From Victivallales bacterium Lenti_02 (GTDB taxonomy: Bacteria; Verrucomicrobiota; Lentisphaeria; Oligosphaerales; Lenti-02): a stretch of DNA of 5,767 nucleotides. Below the pieces are notes generated by a model. It was not told where the DNA came from and ran no database searches. It saw nothing but the letters and a program-made list of their open reading frames with translations. The translations under genes were made by a program, and so were the position numbers. The stretch lies in the NCBI GenBank assembly GCA_001603055.1, contig LVAZ01000013.1, positions 1 to 5,767 of the forward strand. The letters are read 5' to 3'. Shown one piece after another: positions 1 through 5,767 of the stretch. How positions within the stretch are numbered: the stretch's first letter is position 1; every line of letters starts with the position of its first letter.

Positions 1-213
1 GGGGTGCTGGCCCCCGTCGCCTGCGTCAGCGTCACCCACTACGAACCGTGCAGCCAGGAAAAGGTCTGCCGTTTCCGCCGGGTCTTCCTCGATGCGAGAA
101 ACCACGCGGCCCGCATGCTCGACTCGCTCACCCTGGAAGATCTCCGCCACACTCCCCCGGTCACCGACTCGGACCTGGCCGCCGCCGCCTTCCGCGACGG
201 CGACGGCATCTAG
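1..213 (+). CDS. Rrf2-family transcriptional regulator, C-terminal part (5' end outside window)
   Basis: The gene enters from the left edge in frame 1 and ends at TAG 211-213, leaving the last 70 residues. What is seen: a GVLAPVACVS segment, three cysteines at fragment residues 8, 17 and 23 (spacing C-X8-C-X5-C), then a helix-like stretch ending in MLDSLTLEDL. This order matches the C-terminal half of Rrf2 proteins (IscR, NsrR, CymR relatives), where a 'GP(I)-LVEC' strand precedes the cysteine loop and a long helix ends in 'LDS-TLADL'. In IscR and NsrR the three cysteines ligate an Fe-S cluster; here the spacing is nearer NsrR (X7, X5) than IscR (X5, X5). CymR, the Rrf2 repressor of cysteine metabolism, is thematically close but lacks such a cluster. 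The N-terminal winged helix lies outside the window. A tail of about 20 residues follows the usual end. Being directly upstream of a sulfate importer, it probably regulates sulfur uptake; that is inference. GTG at base 4 is an internal valine, not a start. Confidence 0.82.
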   Translation, partial: GVLAPVACVSVTHYEPCSQEKVCRFRRVFLDARNHAARMLDSLTLEDLRHTPPVTDSDLAAAAFRDGDGI

Positions 214-222
214 CGGAAACCC

Positions 223-241
223 ACCGGGAAAACCGGTTTTT
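223..241 (+). terminator. Possible intrinsic terminator of the Rrf2 gene
   Basis: Stem ACCGG (223-227), loop GAAAA, stem CCGGT (233-237), then T238-T241, ten bases after the regulator's stop codon. The five-pair stem is short, so termination may be weak and some read-through into the importer operon is plausible. An alternative outer pairing, GGAAACCC (215-222) with GGGTTCC (243-249) and one bulged A, would enclose it and place the T-run inside the loop. Confidence 0.42.
229..240. promoter_or_regulatory. Perfect 12-bp palindrome AAAACCGGTTTT, candidate operator
   Basis: Bases 229-240 are a perfect dyad with no spacer between the half sites, so it cannot fold as a hairpin itself but is the kind of symmetric site a dimeric regulator binds. 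It lies just upstream of, or at, the expected -35 position for the -10 box at 263-268. It also shares bases with the terminator-like hairpin, so its symmetry could be a by-product of that. An operator role for the adjacent Rrf2 protein is inference; I do not match it to a known Rrf2 consensus. Confidence 0.3.
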
Positions 242-262
242 CGGGTTCCCAAAACAACTACC

Positions 263-268
263 TATAAA
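263..268 (+). promoter_or_regulatory. Candidate -10 box of the sulfate transport operon
   Basis: TATAAA matches five of six bases of the sigma-70 -10 consensus and sits in the only AT-rich stretch before the first importer gene. Seventeen bases upstream is TTCGGG (240-245), a poor -35, which would suit an activator-dependent or weak promoter. Transcription would start near 275, giving a leader of about 20 bases, too short for a riboswitch. Confidence 0.4.
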
Positions 269-297
269 GTCGTGCTTAATTCAAGAGAAAGAATTCA

Positions 298-1371
298 ATG
301 ATGCGAATCGAACCATTCTCCCGCCGTCTGCTGCCGGCTCTCGCGTTGGCTTTCGCAAGCCTGCTTCCCGCCCTGAGCGGCCAGACGGTCGAGCTGCTCA
401 ATGTCTCCTACGATCCCACCCGGGAGCTGTACCGCGACTTCAACGAGGCCTTCGCCCGCCACTGGCAGGGCAAGACCGGGCAGACCGTGGTCGTCCGCCA
501 ATCGCACGGCGGTTCCGGCAGCCAGGCCCGGGCGGTGATCGAGGGGCTGGAGGCGGATGTGGTGACGCTGGCCCTGGCGCAGGACATCGACGCCATCGCC
601 GAGCACAGCGGCCGCCTGCCGAAGAACTGGCAGGAGCGCCTGCCCCGGAAAAGCGCCCCCTACACCTCGACCCTGGCCCTGCTGGTGCGCAAGGGCAATC
701 CCAAGAACATCCGTTCCTGGGATGACTTGGCCCGCCCCGACGTGAAGGTCATCACCCCGAACCCGAAGACCTCCGGGGTCGCCCGCTGGAACTATCTGGC
801 CCTCTGGGGCTACGCGCTGCGCCGCGAGCTGGGTCCGGAGTACGTGGCCAAACTGCGCGACCCGGACGCCACCGCCGAGGTCGCCGCCGCCCAGGCCAAG
901 GCCCGCGAGTTCGTGACCAGGGTCTACAAGAACGTCCCCGTGCTGGACAGCGGTGCCCGGGGCGCCACCAACACCTTCGTCCAGCGGCGGCTCGGCGATG
1001 TGCTCATCAACTGGGAGAACGAGCTGCTGTTGAGCCAGAACAAGCTGGCGGCCGACGGCGTGGAGATCGTGATCCCGGAAATCAGCATCGTGGCCGAAAC
1101 GGTGGTGGCGCTGGTCGACCGGAACGTGGATCGCAAGGGCACGCGGGCGGTGGCGCAGGCCTATCTCGAATATCTGTACTCCCCCGAGGGACAGAACCTG
1201 GCCGGCAAACACTACTACCGGCCCTCCTCTCCCGAAGCCGCCGCCAAGTACCAGGACCAGTTCCCGAAAATCGAGCTGTTCACCATCGGCGACGTCTTCG
1301 GCGGCTGGCCGGAAGCCAACCGCGTGCATTTCATCGACGGCGGCGAGTTCGACCGCATCTACCGGCCCTGA
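298..1371 (+). CDS. sbp: Sulfate ABC transporter periplasmic substrate-binding protein
   Basis: This 357-residue protein captures sulfate (possibly also thiosulfate) in the periplasm and delivers it to the CysT/CysW channel. A signal peptide is visible: basic n-region (R3, R9, R10), hydrophobic core about 11-26, and likely cleavage near S27/G28. There is no lipobox cysteine, so it should be a free periplasmic protein. Family motifs follow in order: LLNVSYDPTRELY (33-45), SHGGSGSQA (69-77), NPKTSGVARWNY (155-166), LDSGARGATNTF (216-227), and YSPEGQ with HYYRP near the C-terminus. Between the second lobe's GYALRRE and AKAREFV there are roughly 15 more residues than I recall for enterobacterial Sbp. 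ATG 298 is chosen because the signal peptide begins there; a second ATG follows at 301. Its Shine-Dalgarno is weak (AAGAGAAAG, 283-291). It is the first gene of the operon, 11 bases before cysT. Sbp and the thiosulfate-preferring CysP are similar, so substrate preference is uncertain. Confidence 0.95.
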   Translation: MMRIEPFSRRLLPALALAFASLLPALSGQTVELLNVSYDPTRELYRDFNEAFARHWQGKTGQTVVVRQSHGGSGSQARAVIEGLEADVVTLALAQDIDAIAEHSGRLPKNWQERLPRKSAPYTSTLALLVRKGNPKNIRSWDDLARPDVKVITPNPKTSGVARWNYLALWGYALRRELGPEYVAKLRDPDATAEVAAAQAKAREFVTRVYKNVPVLDSGARGATNTFVQRRLGDVLINWENELLLSQNKLAADGVEIVIPEISIVAETVVALVDRNVDRKGTRAVAQAYLEYLYSPEGQNLAGKHYYRPSSPEAAAKYQDQFPKIELFTIGDVFGGWPEANRVHFIDGGEFDRIYRP

Positions 1372-1382
1372 ACGGAGTATAC

Positions 1383-2210
1383 ATGCGCCAACGACGACCC
1401 ATCCGCCGGGTTCTTCCCGGCTTTGGCCTGACCATGGGCTTCACCCTCGCCTACACCAGCCTGCTGGTGCTTCTCCCTCTGGCCGGACTCTTCCTGGCGA
1501 CCGCCCGGATGAGCTGGAGCGAATTCGCCCGCAAGGCCCTGCTCGATCCGCGCGTGCTGGCGGCCTACCGGCTCAGTTTCGGCACCGCCCTCGCCGCCGC
1601 GTCGCTCAACGCGCTGTTCGGGTTCGTCGTCGCCTGGGTCCTGGTGCGCTACCGCTTTCCCGGCCGCCGACTCATGGACGCGCTGGTGGACCTGCCCTTC
1701 GCCCTGCCCACCGCCGTGTCCGGCATCGCCCTGACCACTCTCTACGCCTCCACCGGCTGGATCGGACGCTGGCTGGAACCGCTGGGCATCCGCGTGTCCT
1801 ACACCCCCCTCGGCATCGTCCTGGCCCTCACCCTCATCGGCCTGCCGTTCGTGGTGCGGACCGTGCAGCCGGCCCTGGCCGATCTCGAGGTGGAACTGGA
1901 GGAGGCGGCCGCCAGCCTGGGCGCCAGCCGTCTGGCCACCTTCCGGCGGGTGATTCTACCCTCGGTCCTCCCGGCGGTCCTGACCGGTTTCACCCTGGCC
2001 TTCGCCCGCGCCATCGGCGAATTCGGCTCGGTCTACTTCATCGCCGGCAACCTGCCCATGAAAACCGAAATCGCCCCCCTGCTGGTCGTCATCAAACTGG
2101 AGCAGTTTGACTTCCTCGGGGCTGCGGCCATCGGTGTCGTCATGCTCGTTGCTTCGTTCCTGCTCCTCCTGACCATCAACGGCTTGCAGGCATGGAGCCG
2201 CCGCCACTAA
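1383..2210 (+). CDS. cysT: Sulfate ABC transporter permease CysT (CysU)
   Basis: One of the two inner-membrane subunits forming the sulfate channel. The 275-residue length is normal for the family. Hydrophobic segments lie at about 16-40, 59-88, 97-121, 141-160, 194-215 and 243-265, fitting six transmembrane helices. Strong family signatures are LPFALPTAVSGIALTTLY (104-121), GLPFVVRTVQPAL (153-165) and EFGSVYFIAGNLPMKTE after the fourth cytoplasmic loop. The ATPase-docking EAA loop is intact: EEAAASLGASRLATFRRVILP at 173-193, with the conserved Gly at 180 and the closing LP. The start is supported by CGGAG (1373-1377) five bases before ATG 1383. It follows the binding-protein gene by 11 bases and precedes cysW by 11 bases, so the genes are surely co-transcribed. 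Confidence 0.95.
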   Translation: MRQRRPIRRVLPGFGLTMGFTLAYTSLLVLLPLAGLFLATARMSWSEFARKALLDPRVLAAYRLSFGTALAAASLNALFGFVVAWVLVRYRFPGRRLMDALVDLPFALPTAVSGIALTTLYASTGWIGRWLEPLGIRVSYTPLGIVLALTLIGLPFVVRTVQPALADLEVELEEAAASLGASRLATFRRVILPSVLPAVLTGFTLAFARAIGEFGSVYFIAGNLPMKTEIAPLLVVIKLEQFDFLGAAAIGVVMLVASFLLLLTINGLQAWSRRH

Positions 2211-2214
2211 GGAG
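2208..2214 (+). promoter_or_regulatory. Shine-Dalgarno that sets the cysW start
   Basis: TAAGGAG overlaps the cysT stop codon (TAA 2208-2210) and lies seven bases before ATG 2222. An in-frame ATG at 2192 lies inside cysT, would add ten proline- and arginine-rich residues and has no comparable site before it, so 2222 is the better start. Confidence 0.8.
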
Positions 2215-2221
2215 ACCGCCC

Positions 2222-3100
2222 ATGGCCGGGATTGTTGCCAGAACTGTTCGCCCAACCGTCCGCGCCGCCTCGGCGGAACCGCCGCTGGTGCGCGCCCTGC
2301 TCATCGGCACCGCCGCGCTCTTCGTCCTGCTGGTGCTGGTGCTGCCGCTGGTGCTGGTTTTCAGCCTCGCCTTCAGCCATGGGGTGAAGGTCTATCTGGC
2401 CGCGTTCAGCGAGCCGGACGCGCAGGCCGCGATCCGTTTGACCCTCCTGGCAACCGCCATCGCCGTGCCGCTGAACACCCTGTTCGGCCTGGCGGCAGCC
2501 TGGGCCATCGCCAAGTTCGACTTCTGCGGCAAGAATCTGCTGATTACCCTGATCGACCTGCCCTTCGCGGTGTCGCCGGTGATTGCCGGACTCCTTTTCG
2601 TCATTCTCTTCGGTGCCCGCAGATTCCTGGGCGGGTGGCTGGCGGCGCACAACCTCCGGATCATTTTCGCCACGCCCGGCATCGTGCTCGCCACCGTCTT
2701 CGTCACGGTTCCCTTCGTGGCCCGCGAACTCATCCCGCTGATGCAGGCCCAGGGCAGCGACGAGGAACTCTCCGCCGCCGTGCTCGGGGCCAGCGGCTGG
2801 CAGACCTTCTTCCGGGTCACCCTGCCCAACATCAAATGGGCCCTGCTCTACGGCGTCATCCTCTGCAACGCCCGCGCCATGGGCGAATTCGGCGCGGTCT
2901 CCGTGGTTTCCGGACATATCCGGGGGCTGACCAACACCATGCCCCTCCACGTCGAGATTCTCTACAACGAATACAACTTCGCGGCCGCCTTCGCCATCGC
3001 CTCGCTGCTCGCCGCCCTGGCCTTGGTCACTCTGGTGCTCAAGAGTCTGGTGGAATGGCAGGAGCAACGCGCCGCCCGAGGCACCGGAACCCCATCATGA
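2222..3100 (+). CDS. cysW: Sulfate ABC transporter permease CysW
   Basis: Second channel subunit, 292 residues from ATG 2222, pairing with CysT in the inner membrane. Hydrophobic segments lie near 25-51, 71-97, 106-130, 147-167, 205-220 and 258-280. Family signatures are TLIDLPFAVSPVIAGLLFV (109-127), VPFVARELIPLMQ (163-175), LGASGWQTFFRVTLPNIKW (188-206) and ARAMGEFGAVSVVSGHIRG (217-235), the last diagnostic for CysW rather than CysT. The EAA loop is slightly unusual: six residues before the conserved Gly189, where Glu is usual, there is Leu183 (DEELSAAVLGA), though Glu181/182 sit just before it. Termination is by TGA 3098-3100, overlapping the cysA ATG by four bases (ATGA), which points to translational coupling and matched expression of channel and ATPase. 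Confidence 0.94.
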   Translation: MAGIVARTVRPTVRAASAEPPLVRALLIGTAALFVLLVLVLPLVLVFSLAFSHGVKVYLAAFSEPDAQAAIRLTLLATAIAVPLNTLFGLAAAWAIAKFDFCGKNLLITLIDLPFAVSPVIAGLLFVILFGARRFLGGWLAAHNLRIIFATPGIVLATVFVTVPFVARELIPLMQAQGSDEELSAAVLGASGWQTFFRVTLPNIKWALLYGVILCNARAMGEFGAVSVVSGHIRGLTNTMPLHVEILYNEYNFAAAFAIASLLAALALVTLVLKSLVEWQEQRAARGTGTPS

Positions 3101-4173
3101 GCATCGAAATCACCAATGTCAGCAAATCCTTCGGCGCCTTCCGGGCTCTGGACCACGTCAGCATTACCTTCCCCGACGGCGAGCTGACCGCCCTCCTCGG
3201 CCCCTCGGGCTCCGGCAAGACCACGCTCCTCCGGCTGGTCGCGGGGCTGGAGGCGCCGGACCCCGATCCCGGCTGCCGGATTCTGTTCGACGGCCAGGAA
3301 GTCGCGAATACCCCGGTGGGCCGGCGGCAGGTGGGCTTCGTGTTCCAGCACTATGCCCTGTTCCGGCACCTGACCGTGTTCGAGAACGTCGCCTTCGGTC
3401 TGCGGGTGAAAAAACGCGCCGAACGGCCGTCCCGGCACGAGATTGCCGACCGGGTCCACGAACTGCTGCGGCTGGTGCAGCTCGACACCATGGCCCAGCG
3501 CCTGCCGTCGCAGCTTTCCGGCGGCCAGCGCCAGCGCGTCGCCCTGGCCCGCGCCCTCGCCATCCAACCCCAGGTTCTCCTGCTCGACGAACCCTTCGGA
3601 GCACTCGACGCCAAGGTCCGCGCCGAACTGCGCCGCTGGCTGCGCGATCTGCACAACCGGCTCCACATCACCAGCATCTTCGTCACCCACGACCAGGAGG
3701 AGGCCCTCGAAGTGGCCGACCGGGTCGTGGTCATGAACCAGGGCCGCATCGAGCAGGTCGGCACCCCCGACACGGTCTTCCATCGGCCCGCCAGCGAGTT
3801 CGTCATGCAATTCCTCGGCGACGTGAACGTGTTCCACGGCCGCATCGAGGCCGGACTGGCCAATTTCACCGCCACCCCGGACAACGGCGGCGAGACCGAG
3901 GCCCGCCTGCTGGTGCGGCCCCACGAACTGACCATACGCCGGAATCCCGCCGGCGAGCCCGCCCTGGCGGCCAAGGTGCATCGGGTGCTGACCGCCGGAC
4001 CGGTCGTGAAGGTGGACCTGATCGACCGCTTCCAGCGCATCGTCCAGGTTCATCTCTCCCATGAAGTCTACGACCAGGACCCGGTCGCCCCGGCCGAAAA
4101 CGTCTTCGTCGTGCCGCGCCAGACCCAGGTCTACGCCGGGAAAGACCCCTGGGAAGGCAACTTCGTCATCTAG
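3097..4173 (+). CDS. cysA: Sulfate/thiosulfate import ATP-binding protein CysA
   Basis: The cytoplasmic ATPase that powers sulfate import, 358 residues. All nucleotide-binding elements are intact: Walker A GPSGSGKTT (35-43), Q-loop Gln84 in VFQHYALFRH (82-91, typical of CysA), signature LSGGQRQR (140-147), Walker B VLLLDEP (160-166), D-loop GALD (168-171) and switch His198 in FVTHDQEEA. After about residue 244 comes a C-terminal TOBE-like regulatory domain with LLVRPHEL, ending DPWEGNFVI. Relative to the Escherichia coli protein, as I recall it, the turn after the Walker A helix is about two residues longer (PDPDPG, 54-59). The start ATG 3097 overlaps the cysW stop (ATGA) and has only a poor Shine-Dalgarno of its own, so translation probably depends on ribosomes ending cysW. 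An in-frame upstream extension into cysW is not a real coding region. It is the last gene of the operon. Confidence 0.96.
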   Translation: MSIEITNVSKSFGAFRALDHVSITFPDGELTALLGPSGSGKTTLLRLVAGLEAPDPDPGCRILFDGQEVANTPVGRRQVGFVFQHYALFRHLTVFENVAFGLRVKKRAERPSRHEIADRVHELLRLVQLDTMAQRLPSQLSGGQRQRVALARALAIQPQVLLLDEPFGALDAKVRAELRRWLRDLHNRLHITSIFVTHDQEEALEVADRVVVMNQGRIEQVGTPDTVFHRPASEFVMQFLGDVNVFHGRIEAGLANFTATPDNGGETEARLLVRPHELTIRRNPAGEPALAAKVHRVLTAGPVVKVDLIDRFQRIVQVHLSHEVYDQDPVAPAENVFVVPRQTQVYAGKDPWEGNFVI

Positions 4174-4195
4174 CCCAGGCGGCGCGGCTGGCCCC

Positions 4196-4235
4196 AAAAG
4201 AAAAACCGGGCGGCATCTGGCGATGCCGTCCGGTT
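4196..4235 (-). terminator. Intrinsic terminator of the minus-strand genes, in a convergent gap
   Basis: Arms 4204-4217 and 4222-4235 form a 14-pair stem around a four-base loop. Read on the minus strand it starts 20 bases after the TAG of the coiled-coil gene and is followed by TTTCTTTTGG (with two more T's closing the stem), an excellent U-tract; one A-C mismatch (4229/4210) interrupts that stem. Read on the + strand the mismatch becomes a G-U pair and the stem is continuous, but TCGGATGG follows, so cysA would be terminated poorly here unless Rho or the hairpin alone suffices. Confidence 0.82.
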
Positions 4236-4255
4236 CGGATGGTTCGGGAACGGAG

Positions 4256-5611
4256 CTACTTGAGGGGGAGGACGCCCTCTTCGAGGTCCTCCATCTCCAG
4301 CACCTGGTAGAAGATTTCCTGGAGCATGGTCAGCAGGACGAGTCGGGCTTCCAGGCTGATGCGCACATCGCCGAAGGCGTCGGTCAGGGTGCGCCAGAAC
4401 TCCTCGACATCGCCGTTGGCCACTTCCAGCGTGTTGCTCTGGGCAATCCGGCTGATCAGCTCGCGCTCCAGCCCCATGAGGCCATCCCAGAAATTCGGCA
4501 GGGTCGCCTCGATGGTGAGCGTGTTGTTCTCCTCGTAGTCCAGCTTGCGGACGAGGCTGTTGAACTGACGGCGCATGATCGGCGTCAGCTTCATCTGGGC
4601 TCCGACCTTCGGCCAGTCGATCCGTCCCAGAATCAGGTCGGCGAAGGAGGTGAGCCGCTCGGCCTCGGCCTCGGACTGCTCGGAGCGCCGCTCGGCGAAG
4701 AGCAGTTCCTTCTTGGCCGTGGCGATGCCTTCCTCGAGCCGGCGGTTGGTCACCACCTGCTCCTGGTACTTGCTCTGCCAGTCGGCCAGTTCCTTCTGCA
4801 CCCGGGCCAGATCGACCCGCAGACGACCGGCCTGCTTCTCCAGCTCGGCCTCGAAGTTCTTCTCCAGATTCCGGCTGTGCTTCTCCACCTCTTCGTTCTG
4901 CTGGCGGAGGCGGCGGTTCTCGGCCTGGGCGGCATCGACTTTCTTGGTCAGAGTCTCGTTCTCGCTGCGAATGTCGCGGACTTCGCGGCGGATGTCGTTC
5001 GCCTCGGCCATGCGCTGGCGCGCATCCTCGACGGCCCGGTCCGCCTCGCCCTGCCGCTGGGCGTCGCGCTTGCGCAGCTCCGCCAGCTCGGTTTCGAGAG
5101 CGTTGATCCGGTCCAGCAGCTCGGAGTTGCCCTGGCTATCCTTGAGAATGCAGTCCGCCTGCTCCTTGGTGAACTTCAGCGGGCTGAAGCAGAGCAGAAT
5201 CCGCCACTTGTCCAGATCCTCGATCGTGAACAGGGCCTGGAACTTCTCGGCGGCAAGCACATAGTCGTCCTCGCCGAGCTTCTGCTCCTCGCGGTAGGCC
5301 TTGTACTCGTCGGAGTGGAAATGATCCTCCAAAGCCTTGTGCAACTCGGTGTGGGTCGGATACCAGACGGCAAAGACCCCGCTGCACATGGCCTGGGAAT
5401 AGCAGGTACGCTCCGCCTCGCGGGCAACGATTTTCTCGACCCGCGTGCGCTGTTTTGGATTCAGGCGGTGACCACCGGCCGTGCAAGCCTTCAGAACCTG
5501 ACTGTTCGCCTGAACATAGGCCTGGAGACTTTCCCACGGCAGATCGCTCGTCATCCGAGCAAACATGTCGCCGAGGTCGACGCCAAGAATCTCCTCGTTA
5601 TTCCCCAACAT
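4256..5611 (-). CDS. Unrecognised 451-residue protein with long central coiled coil
   Basis: I do not recognise the family. Three parts are visible. Residues 1-160 are a globular, mixed domain with aromatic stretches (VFAVWYPTHTELH 79-91, LDKWRILLCFSPLKF 133-147) and cysteines at 43, 70, 76, 141 and 154. Residues about 163-322 (bases 4646-5125) are a charged coiled coil: hydrophobic a/d spacing runs at 165, 169, 172, 176, 179; again at 221 to 253; and at 264 to 303. Asn at core 'a' positions 232, 239 and 289 is typical of parallel dimers. The phase slips by one residue around 254-263. Residues 323-451 form a second globular, helical domain (DLILGRIDWPKVG 325-337, LPNFWDGLMGLE 371-382) with an acidic end. 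There is no signal peptide or membrane segment, so it is probably cytoplasmic, and no Walker motif, so it is not a canonical SMC ATPase. ATG 5611 overlaps the preceding gene by 14 bases. A structural or scaffold partner in a multi-gene system is possible but unproven. Confidence 0.85.
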   Translation of the reverse strand: MLGNNEEILGVDLGDMFARMTSDLPWESLQAYVQANSQVLKACTAGGHRLNPKQRTRVEKIVAREAERTCYSQAMCSGVFAVWYPTHTELHKALEDHFHSDEYKAYREEQKLGEDDYVLAAEKFQALFTIEDLDKWRILLCFSPLKFTKEQADCILKDSQGNSELLDRINALETELAELRKRDAQRQGEADRAVEDARQRMAEANDIRREVRDIRSENETLTKKVDAAQAENRRLRQQNEEVEKHSRNLEKNFEAELEKQAGRLRVDLARVQKELADWQSKYQEQVVTNRRLEEGIATAKKELLFAERRSEQSEAEAERLTSFADLILGRIDWPKVGAQMKLTPIMRRQFNSLVRKLDYEENNTLTIEATLPNFWDGLMGLERELISRIAQSNTLEVANGDVEEFWRTLTDAFGDVRISLEARLVLLTMLQEIFYQVLEMEDLEEGVLPLK

Positions 5612-5767
5612 CCAGGAGGTACTCCTTTTTCAGGAACTCTTTGCTTTTCGCCACCAGCGCGACGGCCATCTGGCGGCGCAACGAGCACTCGATTTTCCGC
5701 AGGGCCATCTGCAGACCGAAAGCCAAATCGTCCTTGCCGTCCTTCTCCGCCTTGGCGCTGGTGCGCC
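5598..5767 (-). CDS. C-terminal end of an unrecognised gene (5' part outside window)
   Basis: Reading the minus strand from 5765, an open frame of 55 codons ends at TAA 5600-5598; the gene continues past the right edge. The visible residues are strongly basic and helical (KAEKDGKDDLAFGLQMALRK, then KSKEFLKKEYLLDVGE), with one cysteine and no motif I can assign. It is taken as coding because it keeps the same strand, is open to the edge, has natural composition, and its stop lies 14 bases inside the next gene, the usual picture of a tight operon. The other two minus-strand frames are less protein-like (one stops at a TGA; the other is Gly/Arg/Pro-rich). Its product probably works with the coiled-coil protein downstream. 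Confidence 0.7.
   Translation of the reverse strand, partial: RTSAKAEKDGKDDLAFGLQMALRKIECSLRRQMAVALVAKSKEFLKKEYLLDVGE
5614..5626 (-). promoter_or_regulatory. Shine-Dalgarno of the coiled-coil gene, inside a small hairpin
   Basis: On the minus strand AGGAG (5626-5622) is the ribosome site for ATG 5611, with a longish ten-base spacing. It can pair with CTCCT (5618-5614) across a TAC loop, which would hide the site. The structure lies within the 3' end of the upstream gene, so ribosomes translating that gene would open it. Confidence 0.5.

Noticed and set aside
278..295. AATTC/GAATT small hairpin around the first gene's weak ribosome site
   Set aside because: Only five AT-rich pairs with an eight-base loop; too weak to claim as a control element, and the leader is too short for a riboswitch.
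295..1329. Long open frame antisense to the binding-protein gene
   Set aside because: GC-rich DNA with strong third-position bias produces such frames; composition is Gly/Val/His-rich without any motif, and the sense gene is unmistakable. The same holds for antisense frames over cysT, cysW and cysA.
2192..2221. Upstream in-frame ATG for cysW
   Set aside because: It would overlap cysT by 19 bases and has no good Shine-Dalgarno, whereas ATG 2222 has TAAGGAG at ideal spacing.
2635..3096. Long N-terminal extension of cysA in frame through cysW
   Set aside because: The translated extension is His/Arg/Pro-rich shadow sequence; CysA family homology begins at the ATG at 3097.
4232..4247. GGTTCGG direct repeat in the convergent gap
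   Set aside because: Two 7-base copies next to the terminator stem; the first is partly part of the stem, so chance is sufficient explanation.
4575..5264. + strand open frame opposite the coiled-coil gene
   Set aside because: The product is almost all Ser/Arg/Ala, the mirror of Glu/Arg/Ala/Leu codons in a coiled coil, with no start signal.
1..5767. CRISPR arrays, tRNA/rRNA genes, insertion sequences, attachment sites
   Set aside because: No spaced direct repeats, tRNA-like folds, transposase motifs or paired terminal repeats were seen on either strand; intergenic space is under 90 bases everywhere.

Overview
The window carries a complete ABC importer operon for sulfate (or thiosulfate) on the + strand, preceded by the 3' end of a regulator gene. 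It converges on two overlapping minus-strand genes that I cannot assign to a family. The DNA is GC-rich with a strong preference for G/C-ending codons. The operon is of a classic bacterial type with a periplasmic binding protein that has an ordinary signal peptide, so the host is a Gram-negative bacterium. A proteobacterium or a related group such as Desulfuromonadota would fit, but the window alone does not fix the taxonomy.

Layout: (1) bases 1-213, the C-terminal 70 residues of an Rrf2-family transcription factor, including the three-cysteine region that holds an Fe-S cluster in several members. (2) Bases 214-297, a compact intergenic region with a terminator-like hairpin, a perfect 12-bp palindrome (AAAACCGGTTTT) and a good -10 box. 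(3) Bases 298-4173, four co-directional genes with 11-nt, 11-nt and -4-nt junctions: substrate-binding protein, two permeases (CysT/CysU and CysW) and ATPase (CysA). (4) Bases 4174-4255, an 82-base convergent gap with one long hairpin whose U-tract serves the minus strand. (5) Bases 4256-5611 minus, a 451-residue soluble protein with a long central coiled coil, unrecognised. (6) Bases 5598-5767 minus, the C-terminal end of another unrecognised gene that overlaps the coiled-coil gene by 14 bases.

The first five genes form one story: a probable sulfur- or redox-responsive regulator sits directly before a sulfate importer, a location that suggests it controls the importer. The binding protein captures the anion in the periplasm, CysT and CysW form the channel, and CysA drives transport with ATP. 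The minus-strand pair is a separate transcription unit. It is the part of the window most likely to hide something undescribed, but its operon continues beyond the right edge and nothing visible proves a function.
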